A stretch of 64,000 bases of DNA from Leifsonia xyli (GTDB lineage: Bacteria; Actinomycetota; Actinomycetes; Actinomycetales; Microbacteriaceae): positions 682,001-746,000 of the forward strand of contig CP014761.1 of the NCBI GenBank assembly GCA_001647635.1, read 5' to 3'. Positions 29,709-39,085 of the stretch are shown piece by piece. Under the pieces are notes generated by a model, which had not been told where the DNA came from, did not search any database, and saw only the letters and a program-made list of their open reading frames with translations. Each line of letters opens with the position of its first letter. Position 1 is the first letter of the stretch. Made by a program: the position numbers and the translations under genes.

Positions 29709-30710
29709 TCATCCGTTCGTGGGGCTTGTGGCCTTGGCCGAAGCGGACCCGGCAGGTGCGCCGTCTACGTCGGCGGCGCCCTCGTCATCCAGGTCCGTGT
29801 CGTCCGAGTCTACCTCAGCATCGGGACGCACCCATTCACGACCCGGCCGGTAGGGGCTGGGCTCGAGTCCGGGGTGACGGCGGGACTGCACGAGGAAGAT
29901 GATCACGCCGAGCACCACCGCGGCGAAGGCGGCCCAGACATTGGTCGGGATGCCGAGGAACGAGAACTCGCTCGGGTCGATGCGGATCGACTCCAGGTAG
30001 GAGCGGCCGAGGCCGTACCAGACGAGGTAGACGGCGAACAGCTTGCCCCACTGGAGGTGCCACTTGCGCTCGATGAGCACGAGGACCACGACGCCGATGA
30101 CGTTCCAGATGATCTCGTAGAGGAACAGCGGCTGGAACAGCGTGTTGTCCGGCAGCCCGACCGGGATCGCCTTGTTGGTGGAGTCGATCTCGAGGCCCCA
30201 CGGCAGGTTGGTCGGCAGGCCGAACAGCTCCTGGTTGAACCAGTTGCCGAGGCGGCCGATCGCCTGAGCGAGCAGCAGTGCCGGTGCCAGCGCGTCGGCG
30301 AAGGTCCAGAACCGGATGCCGGTCCAGCGGCAGCCGATCCAGGCGCCGACCGCGCCGCCGAGCAGCGAGCCGAAGATGGCGTTGCCGCCCTCCCAGATCG
30401 CGAACACCTTCCACGGGTCGGCGCCCGGGTAGAAGTAATCGCCCGGGTGGGTGAACACGTGGTAGAGCCGTGCGCCGACGATGCCGAGCACCACGACCGG
30501 GATGAGGATGTCGAGCACCACGCCAGGCTCCGCGCCGCGCTTGGTGAGGCGGCGCGACGTCCAGATCGCGGCGACGACGATGCCGATGAGGATCATGATC
30601 GCGTACGTCTGGATGCGCCAGTGCAGCCCGAAGATGTCGATCGGGATCTGCTGCCACTCCGGCCCGGGGCTGGGGATGCTGGCGTACCAGCTGCTCATGG
30701 TCAGGGTCAC
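29709..30710 (-). CDS. lgt: Prolipoprotein diacylglyceryl transferase
   Basis: 333 residues with about seven membrane segments. Lgt moves diacylglycerol from phosphatidylglycerol to the lipobox cysteine of prelipoproteins. The signature LLLAQAIGRLGNWFNQELFG is present, with conserved HxxF/H-type positions in ARLYHVFTHPGDYF and YGLGRSYLESIRID. The C-terminal 50 residues are acidic (DAEVDSDDTDLDDEGAADVD) and would lie in the cytoplasm; such tails are common in actinobacterial Lgt. Start is GTG 30710, with ATG 30698 as the alternative. The likely substrates in this window include the DsbA-like lipoprotein at 56.5 kb. Confidence 0.96.
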   Translation of the reverse strand: MTLTMSSWYASIPSPGPEWQQIPIDIFGLHWRIQTYAIMILIGIVVAAIWTSRRLTKRGAEPGVVLDILIPVVVLGIVGARLYHVFTHPGDYFYPGADPWKVFAIWEGGNAIFGSLLGGAVGAWIGCRWTGIRFWTFADALAPALLLAQAIGRLGNWFNQELFGLPTNLPWGLEIDSTNKAIPVGLPDNTLFQPLFLYEIIWNVIGVVVLVLIERKWHLQWGKLFAVYLVWYGLGRSYLESIRIDPSEFSFLGIPTNVWAAFAAVVLGVIIFLVQSRRHPGLEPSPYRPGREWVRPDAEVDSDDTDLDDEGAADVDGAPAGSASAKATSPTNG

Positions 30711-30781
30711 CCGAGGACTGCCTTTCGATCAGGATGCACAGCGCACGAGGTGTCGCGCTGCGAGATTAGTCTAGGGCGCGG

Positions 30782-31582
30782 TCAGCCGCGCCGCGTTCCG
30801 GCCGCGAGCTCGGCGGCTGCGCGCCCGGCCGCCTCCACGCCGCCGTCGCCGAGCGCCTTCACCAGCGCCGAGCCGACGATCGCGCCGTCGGCGTACTCCA
30901 GCACTTCAGCCACCTGGGCGGCCGTGGAGATGCCGAGGCCGACGCACGTGCTGGTGGCTCCCGCCTCGCGGAGGCGGCCGACGAGCGTGCGCGCCGCCGC
31001 ATCCACGTCGCTGCGTGCTCCGGTGATGCCCATCGTCGAGACCGCGTAGACGAAGCCGCGGCTGGACTCCACCGCCTGCTTCAGACGCGCGTCGGTCGAG
31101 CTGGGCGCGGCGAGGAAGACGCGGTCGAGGCCGACGCGGTCGGAGGCGGCGAGCCAGTCACCGCCCTCGTCCGGGATGAGGTCGGGCGTGATGAGCCCGG
31201 CTCCCCCGGCCTCGGCGAGGTCGTCGGCGAAGCGGTCGACGCCGTACTGCAGCACGGGGTTCCAGTACGTCATGACGAGCACCGGGATGTCGACCTGCGC
31301 CGTGATCTCGCGCACGGCGGTGAAGCCGTCGCGAAGGCGGAACCCGGCGCCCAGCGCCTGCTGGGTGGCCGCCTGGATGACCGTGCCGTCCATCACCGGG
31401 TCGGAGTACGGCAGGCCGAGCTCGATGACGTCGACGCCGTTCTGGGCGAGCGCGACCGCGGCGTCGACGCTGGTGCGGAGGTCCGGGAAACCCGCAGGCA
31501 GGTAGCCGACCAGCGCGCCCGCCGCCTCGTCGTTGCGCCGCGCGATCGTGTCGGCGACGCGGCTCACCGCGACCCCGCTCAC
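30782..31582 (-). CDS. trpA: Tryptophan synthase alpha chain
   Basis: 266 residues, TIM barrel that cleaves indole-3-glycerol phosphate to indole for TrpB. Catalytic Glu and Asp lie in [19 protein letters not shown], and the phosphate loop region reads [29 protein letters not shown] matches the family start. GTG at 31582 overlaps the trpB TGA (GTGA); an internal GTG five codons later is possible. Confidence 0.96.
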   Translation of the reverse strand: MSGVAVSRVADTIARRNDEAAGALVGYLPAGFPDLRTSVDAAVALAQNGVDVIELGLPYSDPVMDGTVIQAATQQALGAGFRLRDGFTAVREITAQVDIPVLVMTYWNPVLQYGVDRFADDLAEAGGAGLITPDLIPDEGGDWLAASDRVGLDRVFLAAPSSTDARLKQAVESSRGFVYAVSTMGITGARSDVDAAARTLVGRLREAGATSTCVGLGISTAAQVAEVLEYADGAIVGSALVKALGDGGVEAAGRAAAELAAGTRRG

Positions 31583-32790
31583 GACTGCACCGCGCTCTCG
31601 TCGATGAGGTCGAAGTAGCGGCCGGCGGTCTCCATGTCCTTGTCGCCGCGCCCGCTGAGGTTCACCAGGATGAGGCCCTCCGGCCCCAGCTCGCGGCCGA
31701 GGGCCAGCGCGCCGGCAAGGGCGTGCGAGGACTCGATCGCCGGGATGATGCCCTCGGTGCGGCTGAGCAGGCGCAGCGCGTCCATCGCGTCCGCGTCGGA
31801 GACCGGCAGGTACTCGGCGCGACCGATCTTCGCGAGCCACGCGTGCTCGGGACCGACGCCCGGGTAATCGAGGCCCGCCGAGATCGAGTGCGACTCGATG
31901 GTCTGGCCGTCCTCGTCCTGCAGCAGCATGGAGCGCGCGCCGTGCAGCACGCCCGGTCGGCCCTTGGTGATCGTGGCCGCGTGACGCGGGGTGTCCGCAC
32001 CCTCGCCGCCGGCCTCGTAGCCGATCAGCCGGACGTCCTCGTCGTCGAGGAATGCGTGGAAGATGCCCATCGCGTTCGACCCGCCGCCGACGCACGCCGC
32101 GACCGCATCGGGCAGACGGCCGGTCAGCGCGAGCACTTGCTCCCGCGCCTCCTCGCCGATGATCTTCTGCAGGTCGCGGACCATCGCCGGGAAGGGATGC
32201 GGCCCCGCGACGGTGCCGAAGATGTAGTTGGTGTTCTCGACGTTGGTGACCCAGTCGCGCATCGCGTCGTTGATCGCGTCTTTGAGGGTGCGCGAACCGG
32301 TCTTGACCGCGACCACCTCGGCGCCGAGCAGGCGCATGCGGGCGACGTTGAGCGCCTGGCGCTCGGTGTCGACCTCACCCATGTAGATGGTGCACTCGAG
32401 GCCGAACAGCGCGGCCGCGGTCGCGGTGGCGACGCCGTGCTGGCCGGCGCCGGTCTCGGCGATCACGCGGGTCTTGCCGATGCGCTTGGTGAGGATGGCC
32501 TGCCCGAGCACGTTGTTGATCTTGTGCGAACCGGTGTGGTTGAGGTCTTCGCGCTTCAGGATGATGCGTGCGCCGCCTGCGTGCTCCGCGAACCGCGGCA
32601 CCTCGGTGATGATCGACGGACGGCCGGTGTAGGTGCGGTGCAGCTCGTCCAGCTCGGCGTGGAACGCCGGGTCGGCCTTCGCCTCCTCCCACGCCGCCGA
32701 CAGCTCGTCGAGCGCTGCGACCAGCGACTCGGGGACGAACCGCCCGCCGAAGTCGCCGAAGTACGGACCCTGCTCAGTGCGGAGGGACAT
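31579..32790 (-). CDS. trpB: Tryptophan synthase beta chain
   Basis: 403 residues. PLP enzyme that joins indole and serine to tryptophan. The Schiff-base lysine is in [14 protein letters not shown], the phosphate-binding glycine loop in [14 protein letters not shown], and [19 protein letters not shown] is the substrate loop. The start follows the trpC stop in a TGATG junction, so expression is coupled. Complete and ordinary. Confidence 0.97.
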   Translation of the reverse strand: MSLRTEQGPYFGDFGGRFVPESLVAALDELSAAWEEAKADPAFHAELDELHRTYTGRPSIITEVPRFAEHAGGARIILKREDLNHTGSHKINNVLGQAILTKRIGKTRVIAETGAGQHGVATATAAALFGLECTIYMGEVDTERQALNVARMRLLGAEVVAVKTGSRTLKDAINDAMRDWVTNVENTNYIFGTVAGPHPFPAMVRDLQKIIGEEAREQVLALTGRLPDAVAACVGGGSNAMGIFHAFLDDEDVRLIGYEAGGEGADTPRHAATITKGRPGVLHGARSMLLQDEDGQTIESHSISAGLDYPGVGPEHAWLAKIGRAEYLPVSDADAMDALRLLSRTEGIIPAIESSHALAGALALGRELGPEGLILVNLSGRGDKDMETAGRYFDLIDESAVQS

Positions 32791-33560
32791 CAGACTCCCA
32801 GGAACTCTTCGAGCGTCGCGACGGGGTCGCTCGTCACGAGCGCCTCGCCGACGAGCACCACATCGGCGCCCGCCGCCCGGTAGTGTGCGACGTCGTCGGC
32901 CGACTTCACGGCCGACTCCGCCACGCGGATGACGCCGGACGGGATGCTGCCGGCCAGGCGGCCGAACAGGTCCCGATCCAGCTCGAACGTGGTGAGGTCG
33001 CGGGCGTTCACGCCCACGAGGCCGGCGCCCGTGTCGAGCGCGCGGCTGAGCTCGTCGGCCGAGTGCGCCTCCACCAGGGAGGTCATGCCGAGCTGGGTGA
33101 TCAGCTCGTGCAGCTCGACCAGCTGCTTCTGCTCCAGCGCCGCTACGATCAGCAGCACCAGGTCGGCGCCCGCGGCACGGGCCTCGAACACCTGGTACGG
33201 ATCGGCGACGAACTCCTTGCGCAGCACCGGGATGGACACGGCGTCGCGCACGGCCTCGAGGTCGGCGAGCGAGCCGTGGAACTTGCGCTCCTCGGTCAGC
33301 ACGCTGATCGCGCTGGCGCCGCCGGTCTCGTACGAGACGGCGAGGGAGGCCGGGTCGGGGATGGCGGCGAGCGATCCGCGGGACGGGCTCGCGCGCTTCA
33401 CCTCGGCGATGATCTTCACGCGCTCGCCGGGCGCGAGCGCCGCCAGGGCGTCGAGCGCGGCCGGACGGGCGAGCGCCGCGGCCTCCACCTCGGCGAGCGG
33501 ACGCTCGGAGCGTCGCCGGTCAGCGTCTTCCAGCGCGCCGGCGACGAGGTCGGCGAGCAC
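32790..33560 (-). CDS. trpC: Indole-3-glycerol phosphate synthase
   Basis: 256 residues. Closes the indole ring from carboxyphenylamino-deoxyribulose phosphate. [16 protein letters not shown] carries the catalytic lysine, [20 protein letters not shown] the second, and [13 protein letters not shown] the substrate-binding loop. The GTG start lies three bases after the HGxxPAAW gene stop. trpD, trpG and trpF are not in the window; in actinobacteria HisA (PriA) usually supplies the TrpF reaction. Confidence 0.96.
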   Translation of the reverse strand: MLADLVAGALEDADRRRSERPLAEVEAAALARPAALDALAALAPGERVKIIAEVKRASPSRGSLAAIPDPASLAVSYETGGASAISVLTEERKFHGSLADLEAVRDAVSIPVLRKEFVADPYQVFEARAAGADLVLLIVAALEQKQLVELHELITQLGMTSLVEAHSADELSRALDTGAGLVGVNARDLTTFELDRDLFGRLAGSIPSGVIRVAESAVKSADDVAHYRAAGADVVLVGEALVTSDPVATLEEFLGV

Positions 33561-33563
33561 GGA

Positions 33564-33794
33564 TCAGTGGCCCTTCGGGGTGTACTTGGAGCCGCCCACT
33601 CCGTAGCCCGCGCGCTTCATGACCCAGCCCACGATGAGGCCGATCACGGCGAGTCCCGCCGCAGCCCAGACGATGATCGGGGCGTCGAAGAAGAACGCGA
33701 TCGCGCCGATGGTGAAGGCGACCAGCATGATGATCACGGCCGTCCACGCCGCCGGCGAGTGACCGTGGCCTGGTTCGACTGACTCGCTGCTCAT
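33564..33794 (-). CDS. HGxxPAAW family small membrane protein
   Basis: 76 residues with the diagnostic HGHSPAAWTAV motif near the N-terminus, then two hydrophobic segments (VIIMLVAFTIGAIAFFF and VWAAAGLAVIGLIVGWVM) and a basic tail KRAGYGVGGSKYTPKGH. The family is restricted to actinobacteria and is found beside trp genes; its function is unknown. AGGAG lies just before the ATG. Because it sits between the TIGR02234 gene and trpC, a role in tryptophan metabolism or membrane association of the pathway is an inference only. Confidence 0.85.
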   Translation of the reverse strand: MSSESVEPGHGHSPAAWTAVIIMLVAFTIGAIAFFFDAPIIVWAAAGLAVIGLIVGWVMKRAGYGVGGSKYTPKGH

Positions 33795-33863
33795 GGGACT
33801 CCTGCACGTCGGGTGCGCGCCGCCGGGCGCGCACGGGGGATGGAACGCACCCAGTCTAGTGGC

Positions 33864-34559
33864 TCAGCGCGTGGGGTCGTCGCCGCGCGTCAGCTCGTCC
33901 CAGCTGTCGATGGCGGTGTCGCGGTCGAGGGTCTGGGGGCCCTCGGGCGTGTCGCCGGCAGCGTCCTCCGGGGTGTCCTCGTCGTCCGCGGCGTCGGCGA
34001 CGACCTCCTCAGCCGGGCGCCCGTCCTCGCCGGCGAACCGGGTCTGGTACTTGCGCGACGGCCCGGGCCAGACGCGCGAGAACACGATGACGGCCGCGCT
34101 CGCGAGCACGATCACGACACCGGCGACGATGGCGAGCCACGGCCAGAACTGCGTCTCGACCGAGTGGACGAGGTGGCGGACGGAGGCGTCGCCGGCCACG
34201 CCGGTCGCGGAGGTGATGGCGGAGGCGGAGGCGCGCACCGCATCCGACACCGCGGTGATCGCCGAGAGGAGCACGGAGACCCCGAGCAGGATGCCGAGCA
34301 GCGCGAGCACGATCCGGAACACCGGACCCGCGATCGCCAGCGCGGCGGTCAGGGCCAGCCCCGCGAGCGCGAGCGCGGTGAGCGCCGGAGCGGCCACCGA
34401 TCCGGCCACGGAGATCGTGGCGGAGTGGTTCGCGGTGTCGGTCAGCCGGATGCTGAACCAGGTCTGCGTCGCGGCGAGCAGGGCCAGGCCGCTCCCCACG
34501 ACGAGGAGCAGCATCGTCGTGTACTTGACCCGGCGCCCGGCTCTCACATCAGCCGGCAT
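33864..34559 (-). CDS. Trp biosynthesis-associated membrane protein (TIGR02234 type)
   Basis: 231 residues with four predicted membrane segments (TTMLLLVVGSGLALLAATQT, ALTALALAGLALTAALAIAG, LALLGILLGVSVLL and LAIVAGVVIVLASAAVIVF) and an acidic C-terminal tail. The large extracytoplasmic loop contains TWFSIRL. Membrane proteins of this type follow trpE in many actinobacteria; none has a known activity. The ATG at 34559 overlaps the end of trpE by 11 bases, so it depends on trpE translation, which the trpE frameshift would disturb. Confidence 0.82.
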   Translation of the reverse strand: MPADVRAGRRVKYTTMLLLVVGSGLALLAATQTWFSIRLTDTANHSATISVAGSVAAPALTALALAGLALTAALAIAGPVFRIVLALLGILLGVSVLLSAITAVSDAVRASASAITSATGVAGDASVRHLVHSVETQFWPWLAIVAGVVIVLASAAVIVFSRVWPGPSRKYQTRFAGEDGRPAEEVVADAADDEDTPEDAAGDTPEGPQTLDRDTAIDSWDELTRGDDPTR

Positions 34560-36089
34560 TGGGAACCCGCTTCATCGCGTTCGCCACCGCGACCGCGCGC
34601 AGCGGCGCTGCGGCCTTGTTGACGGACTCCTGGAACTCGCTCTCGGGCACCGAGTCGGCGACCAGTCCCCGCCGGCCTGCACGCGCGCCACCCCGCCGAG
34701 GATGGTCGCGGTGCGGATCGCGATGGCGAGGTCGGCGTCCCCGGCGAAGTCGAAGTAGCCGATCACGCCGCCGTAGACGCCGCGCTGTGCGGGCTCCAGC
34801 TCGTCGATGATCCGGAGCGCCATCGGCTTCGGCGCCCCCGACAGCGTCCCCGCCGGGAACGTCGCGCGGAAGACATCGATCGCGGTCGCGTCCGGGCGCA
34901 GGTCGCCCTCGACCGACGAGACGATGTGCATGATGTGGCTGAACCGCTCGATGCGCATGAACTCCGTGACCTCGACCGTGCCCGCCGCGCACACCTTCAG
35001 CAGGTCGTTGCGGGCGAGGTCGACGAGCATGAGGTGCTCGGCGCGCTCCTTGTCGTCGGCGAGGAGGGACGCCTCCAGGTCGAGGTCCTCCTCGGGGGTC
35101 GCGCCGCGCGGGCGTGAGCCGGCGATGGGATGCGTGAAGGCGCGCCCCTCCTGCACCTTCACCAGCGCCTCGGGCGACGATCCGACGATCTGGTACGCCT
35201 CGCCGTCCGGCTTCTCGAGCGACAGCAGGTACATGTACGGGCTCGGGTTGAGCGCCCGCAGCACGCGGTAGACGTCGAGCGCGGGCGCGGTGCACTCCAG
35301 CTCGAAGCGCTGCGAGATGACGACCTGGAAGATGTCGCCGTCGACGATGCGCTCCTTCGCCGTGACCACGGACGCGAGGAAGTCCTCGCGTGGCGTGCGG
35401 GAGGTCGGCTCGGCCGGGGTGAGGAGGTCGACCTCCTCCAGCCACGCCTCGGACGGCTGCGAGAGCTCGCGCTGCATGCGGTCGAGGCGGGCCTGCGCAT
35501 CCGCCCACAGCGTCTCGGCGTCGTCGGTGCCGTCGGCCAGGGCGTTGGCGATGAGCTTCACATAGCCGGAGCGGTGGTCGATTACGACGAGGTCGGCGAC
35601 GAACGCGAGCGCCTGGCCCGGCACGTCGAGGTCGGCCGGTGGCGCGTCGGGCAGCCGCTCGATCTGGCGGATGGCCTCCCAGCCGATAAAGCCGACGAGT
35701 CCACCGGTCAGCGGCGGCAGCCCCGGGATGCGCGGCGTCTGCCAGCGCGCGTGGAGCGCAGCGAGGGCCTCCAGCGGGCGCAGGGTCGACGCCGTGCCGA
35801 GCGCGCGCTCGGCGGCGAGGCCGTAATCGAGCCAGCGCACGTCGTCGTCCTGCTGCGTGAGCACCCCGAAAGAGGCAGCGCCGACGAACGAGAAGCGCGA
35901 CCAGATCCCGCCCTGCTCGGCGGACTCCAGCAGGAACGTCCCCGCGCGGCCCGCGGCGAGCTTGCGGTAGATGCCGACCGGCGTCTCCCCGTCCGCGAAC
36001 AGCTCGCGGACCACGGGGACGACGCGATGGTCCGCCACGAGCGCGTCGAACGCCTCGCGCTCGGTCGTGGCGGCGGGCATCCGGATCAC
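34549..36089 (-). CDS. trpE: Anthranilate synthase component I (frameshifted near its end)
   Basis: TrpE makes anthranilate from chorismate with ammonia from TrpG. The tryptophan-sensing motif LLESAEQGG is near the N-terminus, and the catalytic core is complete: ALNPSPYMYLLSL, VGSSPEALVKVQEG, HPIAGSRPRGATPEEDLDLE, LMLVDLARNDLLKVCAAGTV and FPAGTLSGAPKPMALRIIDE. After VARVQAGG the frame is lost. A missing G in the run at 34667-34670 (CCCC on the plus strand) explains it: with five, the protein continues GLVADSVPESEFQ and ends MKRVPNAG at 34549, 513 residues. As read, the last 40 or so residues are replaced and the stop moves. The start is GTG 36089, overlapping the hisI stop (GTGA). Confidence 0.93.
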
Positions 36090-36481
36090 AGGTCGGCCGC
36101 CTCGATGTCCGGGCTCGCGCCCACCTCGGGCTGCAGCACGTCCGCGTCGAAGCAGGTGCGCGTCCCGGTGTGGCAGGCCGCGCCGATCTGGTCGACGGTC
36201 ACCAGCAGCGTGTCGCCGTCGCAGTCGAGCGCGACGCCCTTCACGTACTGCACGTGGCCCGACGTGTCGCCCTTGCGCCAGTACTCCTTGCGCGAGCGAG
36301 ACCAGAACGTCACGCGGCCCTCGGTCATGGTGCGGCGGAACGCCTCGGCGTCCATCCACCCCATCATCAGCACCTCGCGGGTGTCGTACTGCTGGATGAT
36401 CGCGGGCACCAGGCCGGTGTCGGTGAAGCGGATGCGCTCCAGCACCGCCTCTGGCTTCGTCGTGTTCGCGGTGTCGCTCAT
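36086..36481 (-). CDS. hisI: Phosphoribosyl-AMP cyclohydrolase
   Basis: 131 residues; third step of histidine synthesis. Zinc and magnesium ligands are present: [20 protein letters not shown] with the DxDxD motif and [13 protein letters not shown] with the cysteines and histidine. [18 protein letters not shown] is the substrate loop. The phosphoribosyl-ATP pyrophosphohydrolase is a separate gene (hisE), as usual in actinobacteria. It overlaps hisF by ATGA. Confidence 0.97.
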   Translation of the reverse strand: MSDTANTTKPEAVLERIRFTDTGLVPAIIQQYDTREVLMMGWMDAEAFRRTMTEGRVTFWSRSRKEYWRKGDTSGHVQYVKGVALDCDGDTLLVTVDQIGAACHTGTRTCFDADVLQPEVGASPDIEAADL

Positions 36482-37242
36482 CGTCGGACCTCCATCCCGG
36501 CCGCGGCCAGTTCGTCCTTCACCTGATCGATGGTCAGTTCGCCCTGGTGGAACACGCTCGCGGCGAGCACCGCGTCCGCCCCCGCCTCGATCGCGGGCAC
36601 GAAGTCGCCGAGCCTGCCGGCGCCGCCCGACGCGATCACGGGGACCGTGCTCAGCGCGCGCATCTCGCGGATGAGCTCCAGGTCGAAGCCCTCCTTGGTG
36701 CCGTCGGCGTCGATGGAGTTGACCAGCAGCTCCCCCGCGCCCAGCTCGATCGCCCGGCGCGCCCACTCCAGCGCGTCCAGGTCGGTCTCGGTGCGGCCGC
36801 CGTGCGTGGTGACGACGAAACCGGACGGCGTGGCCGCCGAGCGCTTCACATCCAGGGACAGCACGAGCACCTGCGCGCCGAAGCGCGCCGCGATCTCGGC
36901 GATCAGCTCCGGGCGCGCGATGGCGGCCGAGTTGACGCCCACCTTGTCCGCGCCGTGGCCGAGCAGCTTCGCCACATCCTCCGGGCTGCGCACGCCGCCG
37001 CCGACCGTGAGCGGGATGAAGACCTGCTCGGCCGTCGCCCGCACCACGTCGTAGGTGGTGGCGCGGTCGTCGACCGTGGCGGTCACATCCAGGAACGTCA
37101 GCTCGTCGGCGCCCTGCTCGAAGTAGCGGGCGGCGAGCTCGACCGGGTCGCCCTGGTCGCGCAGGTTCTGGAAGTTGACGCCCTTCACGACGCGGCCGGC
37201 GGCCACATCCAGACAGGGGATGACGCGGACCGAGACGCCCAT
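36478..37242 (-). CDS. hisF: Imidazole glycerol phosphate synthase cyclase subunit
   Basis: 254 residues, (beta/alpha)8 barrel that takes ammonia from HisH to form imidazole glycerol phosphate. The first catalytic Asp is in [20 protein letters not shown] and the second in VLSLDVKRS. The phosphate-binding loops [11 protein letters not shown] and [12 protein letters not shown] are intact. hisH and hisA are not in this window. ATG overlaps the hisG stop by one base (TGATG). Confidence 0.97.
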   Translation of the reverse strand: MGVSVRVIPCLDVAAGRVVKGVNFQNLRDQGDPVELAARYFEQGADELTFLDVTATVDDRATTYDVVRATAEQVFIPLTVGGGVRSPEDVAKLLGHGADKVGVNSAAIARPELIAEIAARFGAQVLVLSLDVKRSAATPSGFVVTTHGGRTETDLDALEWARRAIELGAGELLVNSIDADGTKEGFDLELIREMRALSTVPVIASGGAGRLGDFVPAIEAGADAVLAASVFHQGELTIDQVKDELAAAGMEVRR

Positions 37243-38081
37243 CAGATCCTCGCGGCGTGGATGGAGGTGACCAGGATGGCGCGCGCGCCCAGCTCGTACA
37301 GCGCGTCCATGATGTGGTTGGTCTGGTCGCGCTTGATCATCACGCGGACGGCGACCCAGTCGGGCTCGCCCAGCGGCGACACCGTCGGGGACTCGACGCC
37401 CGGCGTGAGGGCGACGGCCGCATCCAGCAGCGCCACCGGCAGGTTGTAGTCGATGAGCACGTACTGGCGGGCGACCATGACGCCCTGCAGGCGGCGGACC
37501 AGCGTGTCGACGCCTGCGGCGCCGGCGGGCGACGAGATGAGCACCGCCTCCGACTCGAGGATCACCGGCCCGAAGATCTCCAGCCCCTGCTTGCGCAGCG
37601 TCGAGCCGGTCTCGACCACGTCCGCCACCGCGTCCGCCACGCCGAGCCGCACGGCCGACTCCACGGCGCCGTCGAGCTTGATGAGCGACGCGCTGACGCC
37701 GTTCTCGCCGAGGAACGCGCCGACCAGGCCCGGGTAGCTCGTCGCGACGCGCTTGCCCTCCAGGTCGGCCAGCTCGGTGAACACCCCTGCGGGGCCGGCG
37801 AAACGGAACGTGGACGCGGCGAAGTCGAGGGCCTCGATCTCGGCGGCCGGCGAACCGGAGTCGAGCAGCAGGTCGCGGCCGGTGATGCCCACGTCGAGCG
37901 CGCCGGAGCCGACGTAGGTCGCGATGTCGCGCGGCCGGAGGTAGAAGAACTCGACGCCGTTGCGGGCGTCGGTGACGATGAGCTCCTTGGGGTCGCGGCG
38001 GCCGACGTAGCCGGCCTCGTGCAGCATCTGCGCCGCGGTCTCGGAGAGGGATCCCTTGTTGGGGACGGCGATCTTCAGCAT
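37242..38081 (-). CDS. hisG: ATP phosphoribosyltransferase (long form)
   Basis: 279 residues: first committed step of histidine synthesis. [20 protein letters not shown] opens the catalytic part, [19 protein letters not shown] follows, and [20 protein letters not shown] holds the PRPP-binding TGxT-like motif. The C-terminal 75 residues ([20 protein letters not shown]) form the ACT-like regulatory domain that binds histidine, so this is the hexameric long form and does not need HisZ. It follows hisE after 43 bases. Confidence 0.97.
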   Translation of the reverse strand: MLKIAVPNKGSLSETAAQMLHEAGYVGRRDPKELIVTDARNGVEFFYLRPRDIATYVGSGALDVGITGRDLLLDSGSPAAEIEALDFAASTFRFAGPAGVFTELADLEGKRVATSYPGLVGAFLGENGVSASLIKLDGAVESAVRLGVADAVADVVETGSTLRKQGLEIFGPVILESEAVLISSPAGAAGVDTLVRRLQGVMVARQYVLIDYNLPVALLDAAVALTPGVESPTVSPLGEPDWVAVRVMIKRDQTNHIMDALYELGARAILVTSIHAARI

Positions 38082-38124
38082 GTTGGGTCTTTCGTGTCGA
38101 CGAGCAGTGGATGGGGGCGAGCCA

Positions 38125-38388
38125 TCACAGATGTCGGTACACGTCGGCCGGGGTCAGGCCCTTCGCGAGGAGCAGGACCTGCAGGTGGTAGAGCAGCTGG
38201 GAGGCCTCTTCGGCGAGCGCCTCGTCGGACTCGTACTCGGCGGCCATCCACACCTCGGCGGCCTCCTCGACGATCTTCTTGCCGATGGCGTGCACGCCGG
38301 CGTCCAGTTCGCGGACCGTGCCGGAACCCTCCGGTCGGGTGCGCGCCTTGTCGCTCAGCTCGGCGAAGAGGTCGTCGAAGGTTTTCAC
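38125..38388 (-). CDS. hisE: Phosphoribosyl-ATP pyrophosphohydrolase
   Basis: 87 residues, alpha-helical MazG-like fold that hydrolyses phosphoribosyl-[23 protein letters not shown] contains the ExxE metal-binding motif and [20 protein letters not shown] the second helix. GTG at 38388 ([15 protein letters not shown]) lies six bases after a TACGCT box, so it appears to start the his-trp transcript without a leader. Confidence 0.95.
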   Translation of the reverse strand: MKTFDDLFAELSDKARTRPEGSGTVRELDAGVHAIGKKIVEEAAEVWMAAEYESDEALAEEASQLLYHLQVLLLAKGLTPADVYRHL

Positions 38389-38394
38389 CGTTCT

Positions 38395-38400
38395 AGCGTA
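38395..38400 (-). promoter_or_regulatory. -10 hexamer for the hisE-led operon
   Basis: Minus-strand TACGCT, six bases, then GTG at 38388. It would drive hisE-hisG-hisF-hisI-trpE and the genes beyond. No attenuator or T-box is seen because there is no leader. Confidence 0.5.
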
Positions 38401-38409
38401 GCGGGCGCG

Positions 38410-39072
38410 TCAGTGCGCGTGCGCCGAGGCGGCGTCCCGGAGCGCCTGGATGCGCTCGGCGGGCTCGCCGCGGAACACGCTGGAGCCCGCGACGAAGGTG
38501 TCGGCGCCCGCGGTGGCGGCGGTCACGATGGTCTCCTCGGTGACGCCGCCGTCGACCTGCAGCCAGACGTCGAGGCCGCGCGCTTCGACCGCCTCGCGGA
38601 GGGCGACCAGCTTGGGCATCATCTCGGGCATGAACGACTGGCCGCCGAATCCCGGCTCGACGGTCATCACGAGCACCTGGTCGAACTCCTCCAACAGGTC
38701 GAGGTACGGCTCGACGGCGGTGCCCGGCTTCAGGGCGATGCCGGCCCGCGAGCCGATCGCGCGCAGGCGGCGCGCCAGCGAGATCGGGTCGTGGGCGGCC
38801 TCGGCGTGGAAGGTCACCGAGTAGGCGCCCAGCTCGGCGTACCCGAGGGCCCAGCGGTCCGGATCGTCGATCATCAGGTGCACGTCGAGCGCGATCGGGC
38901 TGACGTCCTGGATCCGGCCGACCATCTGCGGGCCGAAGGTCAGGTTGGGGACGAAGTGGTTGTCCATCACATCCACGTGCACCAGGTCGGCGGTGTCGAT
39001 CCGCTGCAACTCGGACTGCATGTTGACGAAGTCGGCCGCGAGGATGCTCGGGTTGATGCGCACGTGTCCCAT
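38410..39072 (-). CDS. rpe: Ribulose-phosphate 3-epimerase
   Basis: 220 residues. Interconverts ribulose 5-phosphate and xylulose 5-phosphate, the second of which is a substrate of the phosphoketolase at 15 kb. RINPSILAADFVNMQSEL is the family start, HVDVMDNHFVPNLTFGPQM and LDVHLMIDDPDRW carry metal ligands, and VMTVEPGFGGQSFMPEMMPK is the signature. The ATG at 39072 is seven bases after TAGGCT, a box that includes the stop codon of rsmB. Confidence 0.97.
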   Translation of the reverse strand: MGHVRINPSILAADFVNMQSELQRIDTADLVHVDVMDNHFVPNLTFGPQMVGRIQDVSPIALDVHLMIDDPDRWALGYAELGAYSVTFHAEAAHDPISLARRLRAIGSRAGIALKPGTAVEPYLDLLEEFDQVLVMTVEPGFGGQSFMPEMMPKLVALREAVEARGLDVWLQVDGGVTEETIVTAATAGADTFVAGSSVFRGEPAERIQALRDAASAHAH

Positions 39073-39079
39073 GCGCTCC

Positions 39080-39085
39080 AGCCTA
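39080..39085 (-). promoter_or_regulatory. -10 hexamer for rpe overlapping the rsmB stop codon
   Basis: Minus-strand TAGGCT, seven bases, then ATG at 39072. The first three bases of the box are the TAG stop of rsmB, so a promoter appears to be embedded at the gene boundary. Confidence 0.5.

Noticed and set aside
32793..36089. Trp leader peptide or T-box in the trp genes
   Set aside because: The genes overlap or are almost contiguous, and no run of Trp codons with a terminator hairpin is present.
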